Below, one piece after another: positions 7,269 to 14,909 of a stretch of DNA of 28,422 bases; position 1 is the stretch's first letter, and each line of letters opens with the position of its first letter. The notes below the pieces were generated by a model. The model had not been told where the DNA came from. It did no database searches and saw only the letters and a list, made by a program, of their open reading frames with translations. The stretch is from an uncultured Eubacterium sp. (GTDB lineage Bacteria > Bacillota > Clostridia > Lachnospirales > Lachnospiraceae). Location of the stretch: assembly GCA_900548465.1 (NCBI GenBank), contig URKY01000032.1, positions 1 to 28,422 on the forward strand, in the 5' to 3' direction. The position numbers and the translations under genes are program-made.

Positions 7269-8081
7269 ATGAAAAAGAAAAAATATATAAAAAACGGATT
7301 AATTATAGCAATAACAATTATTGTAGCAATTTGCTTTTGTTATTATGAAAACAATCATATAGTACTGACGAAATATCAATACAAGACAAAGAAATTGCAA
7401 CAAAAAAGTTATAAGATAATACAAATTTCAGATTTTCATAATAAAGAAAATACAAAAACTAATAAAAGGCTGATTAGCATTGTTAGCAAAGAAAATCCCG
7501 ATATAATCGCAATTACAGGTGATTTTATTGATTCATTTAGCATGAATACGGAGATATCCCTGAATCTTGCAAAACAACTGGTCAAAATCGCACCGGTTTA
7601 TTATGTTACAGGAAATCATGAACATGCAGATGAAGAAAAATTATATAGTTTTCAGGATAAACTGGTAAATGCGGGAGTTCATATAATGGATAATGAAGTA
7701 GAGGTGATTTCTGACAAAATTACTTTAATTGGGTTGGGAGATTTAAGTCTTAACGATGACACGCTAAATCAATTAATGAAGAAAGTTGATAAAGAAAATT
7801 TAAGTGTATTATTGGCACATGAACCGCAATATCTTCAAAATTATGCTGATGCGGGTGTAGACATTGTTTTATCCGGACACGCACATGGTGGACAAATAAG
7901 AATACCATTTACAAATGTAGGATTGGTTGCTCCTAACCAGGGTTTTTTACCGAAATATACTTCCGGTCAGTATAGTAGTGATAACACATCTATGTTTGTC
8001 AGCAGAGGAATAGGAAACAGTATTTTGCCGTTAAGAATTTTTAATTGTCCGGAAATAGTTGAAGTGGAAATAATGGCGTAG
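7269..8081 (+). CDS. Membrane-anchored metallophosphoesterase (YaeI/YkuE type)
   Basis: From ATG 7269 (GGAAG 6 bases upstream) the protein has 270 residues. A TTG in the same frame at 7236 lies within the hairpin and lacks a ribosome site, so I reject it. Residues 8-25 are a membrane anchor. The dinuclear metal motifs of calcineurin-like phosphoesterases follow in order: ISDFH (DxH), ITGDFID (GDxxD), TGNHEH (GNHE), LLAHEP and LSGHAHGGQ (GHxH). Relatives near 270 residues with one N-terminal helix include YkuE and YaeI, some of which cleave the UDP bond in lipid A precursors; in Gram-positives the substrate is not settled. The enzyme should act at the membrane surface. The following gene begins 87 bases later. 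Confidence 0.9.
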   Translation: MKKKKYIKNGLIIAITIIVAICFCYYENNHIVLTKYQYKTKKLQQKSYKIIQISDFHNKENTKTNKRLISIVSKENPDIIAITGDFIDSFSMNTEISLNLAKQLVKIAPVYYVTGNHEHADEEKLYSFQDKLVNAGVHIMDNEVEVISDKITLIGLGDLSLNDDTLNQLMKKVDKENLSVLLAHEPQYLQNYADAGVDIVLSGHAHGGQIRIPFTNVGLVAPNQGFLPKYTSGQYSSDNTSMFVSRGIGNSILPLRIFNCPEIVEVEIMA

Positions 8082-8126
8082 AAGTAATGATATTTTATTC
8101 TTTAATCATTTATAGTTGTACATTGA

Positions 8127-8149
8127 GCAAATATAGGAGCGTTACAATA
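8127..8149. repeat. Short dispersed repeat, copy 1
   Basis: The 23 bases starting GCAAATATAGGAGC recur at 9362-9384 with one mismatch. ATTTTATTCT precedes both copies, 25 bases away here (8092-8101) and directly adjacent in copy 2 (9352-9361). This copy lies just before the DUF4186 gene and contains a ribosome-site-like AGGAG. Confidence 0.5.
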
Positions 8150-8168
8150 GGTGTAAGTGGAGTTAAAA

Positions 8169-8543
8169 ATGACGAAGGAAGAATGGTACAAACAATTATT
8201 TAGCAGACTTAATAATTCAAAATTTCGCAGCAGTTTTCATCTAAAACAAAAGGACATTAATTACATAAATGAAAAAGGAATGGAAACCATAAAGGAACAT
8301 GCAAGAGAATTTATTTTTAAAAGAGAAGCTCCGGCATTTATTCCTAATGACGGAAAGCAGACTCCAACTAAAGGTCATCCGGTGTTTATTGCCCAACATG
8401 CAACAGCAACATGCTGCAGAGAGTGTATTAGAAAGTGGCATAAAATTCAGCAGGGTAAGGAATTAAGCAGGATTCAACAGGATTATCTGGTAGACGTAAT
8501 TATGAAATGGATTAAAAATGAAGTAGACAGGCATAAAAATTGA
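8169..8543 (+). CDS. DUF4186 family protein
   Basis: From ATG 8169 the product has 124 residues. The upstream GTG at 8157 is less likely because GGAG (8159-8162) sits 6 bases before 8169. The family pattern is clear: LNNSKFRSSFHL, AREFIFKREAPAFIPNDGKQ, TPTKGHPVFIAQHATATCCREC, then a WHKI and a helical end. The Cys/His cluster (H-A-T-A-T-C-C-x-x-C, plus GHP) suggests metal binding. DUF4186 has no assigned function that I know. It heads a tight run with the genes at 8561 (17 bases on) and 8783 (33 bases on). Confidence 0.85.
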   Translation: MTKEEWYKQLFSRLNNSKFRSSFHLKQKDINYINEKGMETIKEHAREFIFKREAPAFIPNDGKQTPTKGHPVFIAQHATATCCRECIRKWHKIQQGKELSRIQQDYLVDVIMKWIKNEVDRHKN

Positions 8544-8560
8544 AGTAATGGAGAAACAAA

Positions 8561-8749
8561 ATGTGGAAGATTAAGCATATATTTGATGGCGATTATGGAT
8601 GTGAAGAACGTTTGGAAAGTGAAAATCCAAAGGTGACAGTAACACTTGTAAATGAAAATGACAAGAAAAAAATAGTCTCAGTAGAGGACAAGTGGCTTAT
8701 GGAAAATAACTTAGATGAAGGCGGTGAATGGCCTGAGAATTTGCTATAG
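8561..8749 (+). CDS. Small conserved hypothetical protein (62 residues)
   Basis: MWKIKHIFDGDYGCEERL begins a 62-residue cytoplasmic protein with no membrane segment. I recall similar short Clostridial proteins with the opening MWK(I/V)K.IFDGDYGCEER and ending in a W-x-E-N/x-L segment, but no function. A GGAG lies about 8 bases before ATG. It is probably in the same transcript as the DUF4186 and GNAT genes. Confidence 0.7.
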   Translation: MWKIKHIFDGDYGCEERLESENPKVTVTLVNENDKKKIVSVEDKWLMENNLDEGGEWPENLL

Positions 8750-8782
8750 TATTAAAAGGTTATATAAACACGAGGACTTTAT

Positions 8783-9238
8783 ATGATTAGAAAATTCAGA
8801 GAAAATGATTTACCCTCAATTATGCAAATATGGTTCGATTCAAATGTAGAAGCGCATAGTTTTATTCCAGCTAAATATTGGAGGGATAATTTTGAAATGG
8901 TTAAGGATATGCTTCCTAAGGCAGAAATATATATATATGAAAGTTTAGGAAAAATAAGTGGTTTTATAGGATTAAACAAAGATTATATAGAAGGAATTTT
9001 TGTTGAAAAGAATATGAGGTCAAAGGGTATAGGAAAACAGTTATTGAATTATGTTAAGAAATTGAAAGAAGAAATGTGTTTAAGCGTATACCAAAAAAAC
9101 TACAAAGCAATTTCGTTTTATAAAAGAGAACATTTTGTGGTCAAGTCGGAAAGTATTGATAATGATACAAATGAAAAAGAACTCCTTATGGTTTGGAATA
9201 AAAGATTGGTCAAATATAAAAGAAAGGGTAATTTATAA
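8783..9238 (+). CDS. GNAT family N-acetyltransferase
   Basis: The 151-residue protein is a single GNAT domain. It opens with IRKFRENDLPSIMQIWFDSN and has the acetyl-CoA pyrophosphate loop R79-S-K-G-I-G84 after the beta strand IEGIFVEK, and the C-terminal motif NYKAISFYKREHFV, typical of YiaC/RimI-like enzymes. It transfers an acetyl group to an amine on a small molecule or protein; the substrate is unknown. The ribosome site is weak (CGAGGAC, 6-12 bases upstream). It is the third gene of a small run with the DUF4186 and 62-residue genes. Confidence 0.85.
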   Translation: MIRKFRENDLPSIMQIWFDSNVEAHSFIPAKYWRDNFEMVKDMLPKAEIYIYESLGKISGFIGLNKDYIEGIFVEKNMRSKGIGKQLLNYVKKLKEEMCLSVYQKNYKAISFYKREHFVVKSESIDNDTNEKELLMVWNKRLVKYKRKGNL

Positions 9239-9254
9239 TCGAGGTGTTGGGGGA

Positions 9255-9397
9255 TTGAACACAGATGAGTTTTTGGAGAACATTAATACGTTGCATTTAG
9301 ACCTTGAACCACAAAAGATAGTATTCCTGATGCAGAAATTTATATAATGGCATTTTATTCTGCAAATATAGGAGCATTACAATATGGAAAATATTAA
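9255..9397 (+). pseudogene. Possible decayed gene remnant
   Basis: Two overlapping frames hold protein-like sequence: LNTDEFLENINTLHLDLEPQK in one (from TTG 9255 to a stop at 9347) and IPDAEIYIMAFYSANIGALQ in the other (9323-9397). One frameshift would join them into a short protein tail. I do not recognise the family. The second stretch includes the short repeat shared with 8127. This is weak evidence, based only on the look of the translation. Confidence 0.3.
9362..9384. repeat. Short dispersed repeat, copy 2
   Basis: This matches 8127-8149 at 22 of 23 bases. Here the preceding ATTTTATTCT block is directly joined, so 25 bases present in copy 1 are absent. Confidence 0.5.
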
Positions 9398-9419
9398 TGA
9401 AAAAGTAGCATAAAAGTGA

Positions 9420-9425
9420 TATAAT
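9420..9425 (+). promoter_or_regulatory. -10 box before the large secreted protein
   Basis: TATAAT lies 98 bases before the start of the secreted protein gene and 27 bases before a small leader ORF. No convincing -35 is seen. Confidence 0.4.
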
Positions 9426-9451
9426 AACTATTAGACAAGGAGACGATGTTT

Positions 9452-9502
9452 ATGCATTATGAGATGTCAGACATCAGCGAACGGAACACGAAAATAAAAT
9501 AG
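9452..9502 (+). CDS. Possible 16-residue leader ORF
   Basis: ATG 9452 opens MHYEMSDISERNTKIK and stops at 9500-9502. It has a good AAGGAG 9 bases upstream and ends 15 bases before the next ATG, overlapping none of it. A 13-base palindrome GATGTCAGACATC (9463-9475) sits within it. It could be a leader peptide or chance; it is charged, has no signal peptide and shows no run of one amino acid. Confidence 0.3.
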   Translation: MHYEMSDISERNTKIK

Positions 9503-9517
9503 AGAAAGGAGATGTGT

Positions 9518-11185
9518 ATGAGCAAAATCCAAAGGCATTTTAAGATGATGATTGGTGGCTTTCTGTTTTTCACAGTTTTTCTTATAGGAATGAGATGTAT
9601 GAGAGAGTCTGTCTATGCACTGGGAGATGTGTCAAGATATCATACTGAATTTATTAATCAGGCATGTCCAAATATAAAAGTAATAGGTAGGGCATATTTG
9701 GTTGGTCCTGACAATGTGGCACATTGGAAAAATCATATTGCCATGGATGTAATACCTGCAGGAACAAAGATTCAGGGTAAAACAGTAGATCCTAAGTATC
9801 TGCCACAGGATAATATTGAAAATTTAAAGGCACTGTATTCAAGTGTTACAGGATATCAAAATTTCACATGGATTAACGGTGCGTATTTGGAAAGTGAAAC
9901 AGCCAATTTACAGGTGGTAGCTTATGATAAGTATACTGTTACTTTTTGGAGTAATGGATATAAAAGTTTTACAGGAGCACCGGTTATGTGTGCCCAGTAT
10001 TTACTACAAGCTTCACATCCACCGGGATTTTATAGAACATCCAGAAACAATGTCTGGATTGATCTTGACAAAGAATATAACCGTATACCAGAAGGCACAA
10101 ATATTACATATGTTGCTGAGGGAAAAGTAACATGTGGATTTATTGGTATTAGTCCAATACCGGGAACAGCAGACAGTGGTGATGTATACAGAGTAGGAAT
10201 AAACAAAAAAATATATATAGTTACCACAAGAAGACTTTATTCTAATACACCAGATACAGATGATTTGTATTACAAAGTTATATTCCAGGGGAACAACAGT
10301 ACCAACTATCTAATGAACGGATATGGTTACTATTATGTAAAAAGTAAGTACATAAACCTTTACAAAAATGGAACAAAAGTGCCAAATGATGCTGTAATGA
10401 AAAAAGTTTATAACTTGAAAACATTAAAGGAAATTGGTGTTAGAAAATCAAAGGATGAGTCGAATAATGACAATGTTGTAGGGTTTCTTCAGGCAAATGC
10501 AGAGATAGAAACATTGCCAAAGGAAAGTGATTCAAATTGGACCACGGTATGGTTTAACAGTGAAAGAGCTTATGTTAGAACCAAATATCTGACAAATGTA
10601 GAGCTGGTTGAAAAGAAAACTAAAGTGAAAAATCTTTTTGTAAGCAATGTAAAAAATAATCAATATGTATTGTCATGGTCTAAGTCTCCTGGATGTACAG
10701 GTTACAACATTACATATACCGGTATTGGGAAAAAATCGAAAGCTTTCTTTAAAAAGACCAATTATAAGAAAACAACAATTACTGTAAACAGATCTTATTT
10801 TAAAAATAACAGAAATACTATTCTGGTGAATATTGCAGCAAATTATAAAACAGGAGCAACGGAAGCTACACAGATAGTTCTTTCGTTGGACAACAGACCA
10901 CCAAAGATGAAGAAGAAGCGTCTTAACATAAAGAAAAACCAGATATCCTTTAAAAAAATGGTGATACCTGTTGAGATTGTTCAATATTCAACAAATAAAT
11001 CATTTAAGAATGCTAAAACTGTATGGGACAAAAAGGGTGGTGGACTTAAGGCAATTAAAAAGTTAAAGTCTAACACAACTTACTACATAAGATATAGTAT
11101 TACAGCTGACGTATCCACTCTAAAAGGATATAAGAAAATTGGTGGAATTTGGTCCAAGACGGTAAAGGTAAAGACAAAAAAATAA
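9518..11185 (+). CDS. Secreted multi-domain protein with SH3-like and FN3-like regions
   Basis: I choose ATG 9518 because AAAGGAG lies 6 bases before it; the in-frame ATG at 9512 would touch the ribosome site. The 555-residue product has a signal peptide (residues 1-34, MIGGFLFFTVFLIG core, cleavage near VYALG). Residues about 35-290 are a Tyr/Asn-rich beta region I do not recognise. Around 300-365 (VYNLKTLKEIGVRKSKDES, then WTTVWFNSERAYVRTKYL) resembles a bacterial SH3-type repeat. From about 370 two FN3-like units follow (YVLSWSKSPGCTGYNITYTG; TTYYIRYSITA), and the end is Lys-rich. No LPXTG, SLH or other anchor is visible, so it is probably released or held by the basic tail. Function unknown; a surface or matrix role is inferred. 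Confidence 0.8.
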   Translation: MSKIQRHFKMMIGGFLFFTVFLIGMRCMRESVYALGDVSRYHTEFINQACPNIKVIGRAYLVGPDNVAHWKNHIAMDVIPAGTKIQGKTVDPKYLPQDNIENLKALYSSVTGYQNFTWINGAYLESETANLQVVAYDKYTVTFWSNGYKSFTGAPVMCAQYLLQASHPPGFYRTSRNNVWIDLDKEYNRIPEGTNITYVAEGKVTCGFIGISPIPGTADSGDVYRVGINKKIYIVTTRRLYSNTPDTDDLYYKVIFQGNNSTNYLMNGYGYYYVKSKYINLYKNGTKVPNDAVMKKVYNLKTLKEIGVRKSKDESNNDNVVGFLQANAEIETLPKESDSNWTTVWFNSERAYVRTKYLTNVELVEKKTKVKNLFVSNVKNNQYVLSWSKSPGCTGYNITYTGIGKKSKAFFKKTNYKKTTITVNRSYFKNNRNTILVNIAANYKTGATEATQIVLSLDNRPPKMKKKRLNIKKNQISFKKMVIPVEIVQYSTNKSFKNAKTVWDKKGGGLKAIKKLKSNTTYYIRYSITADVSTLKGYKKIGGIWSKTVKVKTKK

Positions 11186-11209
11186 TACTTTTACGTCCGA
11201 TACACAGTC

Positions 11210-11227
11210 ACTATTAAATTTAATAGT
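11210..11227. repeat. 18-bp perfect palindrome
   Basis: ACTATTAAATTTAATAGT is self-complementary. It lies 24 bases after the secreted protein stop and just before the strong hairpin at 11240. It may be part of a compound 3'-end structure or a protein site. Confidence 0.5.
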
Positions 11228-11239
11228 AGCTATAAAAAT

Positions 11240-11287
11240 AATCACCTTCAAGCTATAATTGAAAAAATATAGTTTGAAGGTGATTTT
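11240..11287. terminator. Hairpin overlapping the ribosome site of the next gene
   Basis: Arms 11240-11257 and 11268-11285 pair over 18 bp (one G-U), with a 10-base loop and a short TTTT run at 11284-11287. It can end transcription of the secreted protein gene. The right arm contains GAAGGTGA, the likely ribosome site of the broken gene starting at 11290, so the hairpin would also hide that site. Confidence 0.65.
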
Positions 11288-11289
11288 AT

Positions 11290-11563
11290 ATGGCTAGATA
11301 CAAAAAAATTAGATGATGATAAAGCCCAGTGTTGGGAAGAATTTATTAAGAAACACTTAGAAGTAGAATATTGGAACGAATATTTGGCAGAAAGTAAGGT
11401 TATTTTTCTGTTTAATCTACCTGACGGTTTCAAAAGGTATGAAGTAATAGATTATGAAAATGATGAAGTTTTAAGTTTAGGTGAAAAATTATGCGAGTGC
11501 AAATTTGAATCAATTAAAAAAATGTTGTCGGATAATTCATTTTATAAAAGTGTAATTAAGTAA
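11290..11563 (+). pseudogene. Hypothetical protein gene with a frameshift in an A7 run
   Basis: ATG 11290 (MARYKK...) runs into TGA after 8 codons, because of the A7 run at 11302-11308. With six A instead of seven, one continuous 90-residue protein results: MARYKKLDDDKAQCWEEFI, VEYWNEYLAESKVIFLFNLP, then GEKLCECKFESIKKMLSD and a stop at 11561-11563. The downstream part has no start codon of its own. The protein is soluble and charged; I do not recognise the family. Either the gene is broken, or the A-run is a sequencing error, or polymerase slippage restores the frame. Confidence 0.55.
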
Positions 11564-11750
11564 ATGTATTATAAAAAATAGAAAGAGATTATCAGTATTG
11601 TCTATCTTACAATAATATTGAAATTGAGATATAATAATGCCAATTTTACACCGTGCAAAAGAGATAATTGACGCATATAACTTATAAAATTTAATTTTTA
11701 TTTTTGAAATATAAATGAGAAAAGTGGGAAAAATAATATAAAATCAAGGC

Positions 11751-11787
11751 AAAAAAGCACTGTTTTTTGAAAAAACAGTGCTTTTTT
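11751..11787. terminator. Strong bidirectional terminator
   Basis: AAAAAAGCACTGTTTTTT (11751-11768) and its exact complement (11770-11787) form an 18-bp perfect stem around one base, with T-tracts on both strands. It isolates the upstream hypothetical gene from the Fic gene. The 180 bases before it (11564-11750) show nothing I can name. Confidence 0.9.
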
Positions 11788-11839
11788 CTTAAAAAAATGG
11801 TATGATTTTACCATAAATGAAAAAAGGAGAGAGAATAAT

Positions 11840-12919
11840 ATGGAACCATATAAAGCAAAATTTATGCCATTAGATTATAAAATAGATAAAGAAATCCTTA
11901 AACTGATATCTGAAGCAAACGTGAAATATGGAGAGTATAAGTCTATACTAAAGACATTAGAATTTGATGCAGGTTTTTTCTTAAATTCTGTTATCCTAAA
12001 CGAAAGTTACAAATCTACTCAAATTGAAGGCACACAAATATCTCAAGATGAAATGTATTATTTAAAGTATATGGAAAATACGGATGATAATAAAGAGATA
12101 CAAAATTTGAAGAAAACAATAGAATATGCGTCTTCAGTTTTAAAAGAGGGAAATATAATAAATTTTGAACTAGTAAATGAGATGCATAGAATTATTATAG
12201 ATAGCGTAAGGGGCTCACAAAAAACTCCGGGACAAATCAGAACAACACAAAACTGGATTGGACCTAGAGGATGTACAATAGAAGATGCAATTTTTGTACC
12301 TCCTGCGCCAGAGGATGTGTATAGTTTGCTTATCAATTTATATGAATACATGAATGACGCATTTATAGATCCGTTGTTAGTGAATGTTGCTTTATCCCAT
12401 GTGCAGTTTGAAACAATACATGCGTATAAGGATGGAAATGGACGACTTGGAAGAGCATTAATACCGGTACAAATGGCATTGCTTGATGATAGTACACCAA
12501 TTTTGTATATGTCAGAAATTTTGGAATTGTATAAACCGTCTTATCAGAGAAACCTTATGGAATGTAGAAGGGGAAATGTGGCAGGTTATATTAAATTCTT
12601 TTTGCAATGCACAATTGATCAGTGTAATGCATATATTTATAAACTTGAAAAAGTAAAACAGATTTATAAAGAAGATATGAAAAAAATAGAGAGTATAAAA
12701 GGAAATTCGGTATATCGAATTATGCCGGTTATTATGAAACAGATTGTGTTTACCAAAAAAGAAGTAGAAGAGATGTCTGGAGTATCTAAAAATGTTGTGA
12801 GCAGAATAGTAAATCAGTTAGTAGAGTTAGAGGTAATTGTTCCCGATTCGTCAATTATAAAAAAAGGGTTTAGATATCAAAGAATTTATGATGTTTTCAT
12901 TGGTAAAAATGAACTATAA
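11840..12919 (+). CDS. Fic family protein with C-terminal winged helix
   Basis: The 359-residue protein is a full-length class II Fic enzyme. The N-terminal Fic_N region contains the self-inhibition motif S59-T-Q-I-E63-G64 ([S/T]xxxE[G/N]). The catalytic motif is H194-A-Y-K-D-G-N-G-R-L-G-R205, matching HxFx[D/E]GNGRxxR with Tyr for Phe. Residues 285-350 look like a winged helix (FTKKEVEEMSGVSKNVVSRI). Such proteins transfer AMP from ATP to hydroxyl side chains; many housekeeping copies have unknown targets. All catalytic residues are present, and the Glu should keep the enzyme low in activity until relieved. The ribosome site AAAGGAG is 11 bases upstream. It stands alone between a strong terminator and a GNAT remnant, without an antitoxin partner. 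Confidence 0.93.
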   Translation: MEPYKAKFMPLDYKIDKEILKLISEANVKYGEYKSILKTLEFDAGFFLNSVILNESYKSTQIEGTQISQDEMYYLKYMENTDDNKEIQNLKKTIEYASSVLKEGNIINFELVNEMHRIIIDSVRGSQKTPGQIRTTQNWIGPRGCTIEDAIFVPPAPEDVYSLLINLYEYMNDAFIDPLLVNVALSHVQFETIHAYKDGNGRLGRALIPVQMALLDDSTPILYMSEILELYKPSYQRNLMECRRGNVAGYIKFFLQCTIDQCNAYIYKLEKVKQIYKEDMKKIESIKGNSVYRIMPVIMKQIVFTKKEVEEMSGVSKNVVSRIVNQLVELEVIVPDSSIIKKGFRYQRIYDVFIGKNEL

Positions 12920-12995
12920 AAGTGAAATGGGCAATTTTTACTTTGAAATGAAAGACAAATGAAACAATTAAGAAAGTGCAGGTTTTTTAGATAAT

Positions 12996-13121
12996 ATGAA
13001 AATAATTACATTTGAAGAAAAGTATAGAAACGACCTTATTTTTATGATTTTGGAAGCAAAAAACGCTTTGGGTAGAGTTCCGGGTTTGAATGAAGATTGT
13101 GTTATGAGAAAAGAAGTTTGA
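12996..13121 (+). pseudogene. GNAT acetyltransferase, N-terminal stump
   Basis: MKIITFEEKYRNDLIFMILEAKNALGRVPG and onward is the normal opening of a Clostridial GNAT acetyltransferase, in particular the 'FMILEAKNALGR.P.LNED' block. After LNED the reading goes on only to CVMRKEV and a stop, giving 41 residues without the acetyl-CoA loop. The rest of the gene has been lost by a deletion that joined it to the region before 13175. No good ribosome site. Confidence 0.7.
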
Positions 13122-13174
13122 TTTATTATAATATTGACGATTGATCGTTATCAATTGCAACACAAGGAGAAAAT

Positions 13175-13819
13175 ATGGCACAAAGATTAATACATTATTT
13201 ATTAGGAGAAATTTTTTCAAAAGAAATTGAACTAAAAAGCAAAGAAAGATTTCTATTGGGAAGCATAATACCTGATGCATATATGGATTTAAAGGACAGA
13301 GACAAAACCCATTTTGCCAATAGAACAGAAGAAACAACATATTTTGATTTTAACTTATTTAGGGAGAAGTTTGACAGGCAGATTAATGAAGATAGCTTGT
13401 ATCTTGGCTATTATATGCATTTGGTTGAAGACGTTTTTTACAGACAATTTATACATAGGGATGAGTTTAGAGTACCGAGAGGTCAGGAAGAAGTTTCAAT
13501 GTTACACAACGATTATCATATTTTAAATTCTTATATAGTTAGTAAATACAATTGTCAAAATATTTTACAGGAGAAAATCAACCTTGATTCAGAAAAAATC
13601 ATGGAAATTGCAGAGTTTAGAATAGAAGGATTTTTGAGAGATTTTGCAGGAGATTTTTCAGATAAAACTCAGGGTGAAACAGTTTTTGTAACGGAAAATA
13701 TATTGGACCAATTTATAGAAGAATATGTGCCTTTGATGCTGGAAGAATTAAGAGCAGTAAAAAAAGGTAACTATATTCTGGTAGCAAAAGATTATAAATG
13801 GAAAAGAGTGAAGAGATGA
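13175..13819 (+). CDS. Zinc-dependent phospholipase C-like protein
   Basis: The 214-residue protein has the spacing of His and Asp residues seen in the bacterial zinc-dependent phospholipase C / S1-P1 nuclease fold: H7 (MAQRLIHYLLG), D34 (GSIIPDA), H46 (DKTHF), H82 and D86 (YYMHLVEDVFY) and H111/H115 (MLHNDYH). No signal peptide is present, so it is cytoplasmic, unlike secreted phospholipases, and the substrate is open. AAGGAGA stands before ATG 13175. Its last bases overlap the Nudix start (ATGA), so the two are translated together. Confidence 0.7.
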   Translation: MAQRLIHYLLGEIFSKEIELKSKERFLLGSIIPDAYMDLKDRDKTHFANRTEETTYFDFNLFREKFDRQINEDSLYLGYYMHLVEDVFYRQFIHRDEFRVPRGQEEVSMLHNDYHILNSYIVSKYNCQNILQEKINLDSEKIMEIAEFRIEGFLRDFAGDFSDKTQGETVFVTENILDQFIEEYVPLMLEELRAVKKGNYILVAKDYKWKRVKR

Positions 13820-14250
13820 TTGAAGTAAATTTTTATGATGAAATAGATGATTCTTTACTGGAATTTGCCGTTATTATTTCAAAAACAAATGGTAAATGGG
13901 TATTTTGTAAGCATAAAGAAAGGGATACATTTGAATCACCGGGAGGTCATAGAGAACCCGGTGAGAAAATTGAAGATACCGCAGTAAGAGAATTAAAAGA
14001 AGAAACAGGAGCTGTAGAATTTAACATAAAACCAGTCTGTGTATATTCAGTAAAAGGAAAAACGCGTGTGAATGAAAGTGCTACAAAAGAATCTTTTGGA
14101 ATGCTTTATGTAGCAGAGATTTTTTCTTTTGAGGAAATACATAGTGAAATTGAAAAGATAGTTTTAAGCGATGACTTAATACAGGAGTGGACATACCCTA
14201 TGATTCAGCCTAAGTTAATTGAGGAAGCGAAGAAAAGAAACTATATATAA
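13816..14250 (+). CDS. Nudix hydrolase
   Basis: The Nudix box is complete: G-H-R-E-P-G-E-K-I-E-D and on to R-E-L-K-E-E-T-G-A (GX5EX7REUXEEXGU), preceded by WVFCKHKERDTFESPGG. I start at ATG 13816, which forms an ATGA overlap with the previous gene; ATG 13798 is in frame and would add six residues but overlaps more. Nudix enzymes cleave nucleoside diphosphates linked to another group. The C-terminal part (ESFGMLYVAEIFSFEEI) resembles 8-oxo-dGTP-type or 'NTP pyrophosphohydrolase' relatives, but no substrate can be claimed. Coupling with the Zn-PLC-like gene suggests a joint task in nucleotide or phosphoester metabolism. Confidence 0.9.
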   Translation: MIEVNFYDEIDDSLLEFAVIISKTNGKWVFCKHKERDTFESPGGHREPGEKIEDTAVRELKEETGAVEFNIKPVCVYSVKGKTRVNESATKESFGMLYVAEIFSFEEIHSEIEKIVLSDDLIQEWTYPMIQPKLIEEAKKRNYI

Positions 14251-14288
14251 GAACAGAACAAAAATGCAAACATACGGAGGAACCCAAT

Positions 14289-14654
14289 TTGGATATTGAA
14301 AAAACAAAAATGTGCTATAAACAATTAAGCAGTCGCGATTTATGCAACTGCGAATATTGTCAAAATTATATTAGAGAAATCAAAACAACATATTCCAAAG
14401 TATCTGAATATCTATTTTCTTTGGGGGTAGATATAGAAAAGCCGTTGGAAACAATTCCACTTGAGCCGGATGAAAAAGGAAATATAGAATATTTATCAGC
14501 ACAATATATTGTTTGGGGAAAATCAAAAGATTTTGTTAAAACAACTATAGAATCTGTAACTGTGGATATTGCAAAATCACATCCGGAAACACAGATAGGA
14601 GTAGAGCATTTTGTTATTGAAATATATCCTATTGAGTTGAAGTGGGTAATGTAA
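14289..14654 (+). CDS. Conserved hypothetical protein with TTG start
   Basis: A CGGAGG stands 8 bases before TTG 14289, whereas the next in-frame ATG (seven codons on) lacks any, so TTG is the likely start. The 121-residue protein begins MDIEKTKMCYKQLSSRDLCN and shows a Cys set C9, C19, C21, C24 (CNCEYCQNY) that could bind metal. Later blocks are VSEYLFSLGVDIEKP and EHFVIEIYPIELKWVM. I recall similar Clostridial proteins with this C-terminus but no function. It lies 38 bases after the Nudix gene and ahead of a terminator. Confidence 0.7.
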   Translation: MDIEKTKMCYKQLSSRDLCNCEYCQNYIREIKTTYSKVSEYLFSLGVDIEKPLETIPLEPDEKGNIEYLSAQYIVWGKSKDFVKTTIESVTVDIAKSHPETQIGVEHFVIEIYPIELKWVM

Positions 14655-14680
14655 ACAATTAACATTTAAGTGAAAAAAAG

Positions 14681-14725
14681 CGACTAATCCATATTCTGAT
14701 TATGGATTGGTCGTTTGTTTGTTGA
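14681..14725 (+). terminator. Rho-independent terminator
   Basis: CGACTAATCCATA (14681-14693) pairs with TATGGATTGGTCG (14701-14713) with one G-U pair and a 7-base loop, followed by TTTGTTTGTTG. It ends the run of genes from 13175. Between it and the next gene at 14910 there is only a TATAAT-like stretch near 14787. Confidence 0.85.
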
Positions 14726-14909
14726 TAAAAAATATTTTGGAGTGAAAATAAGGCATCATACTAATAGAGCAAGAACGAAAAGTTATGGTACAGTATAATA
14801 ATATCTGAGTATAAATACACATCTATTTATTGTATATAGCACAAATCTACGATATGATTTAGTTATACGCGCAGAAAACTAGAATGACAAAAATTAAGGA
14901 GGTTCCACA

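Noticed and set aside
11840..12919. Fic gene as a toxin-antitoxin pair
   Set aside because: The inhibitory motif is within the same protein (class II), and no small antitoxin gene is adjacent.
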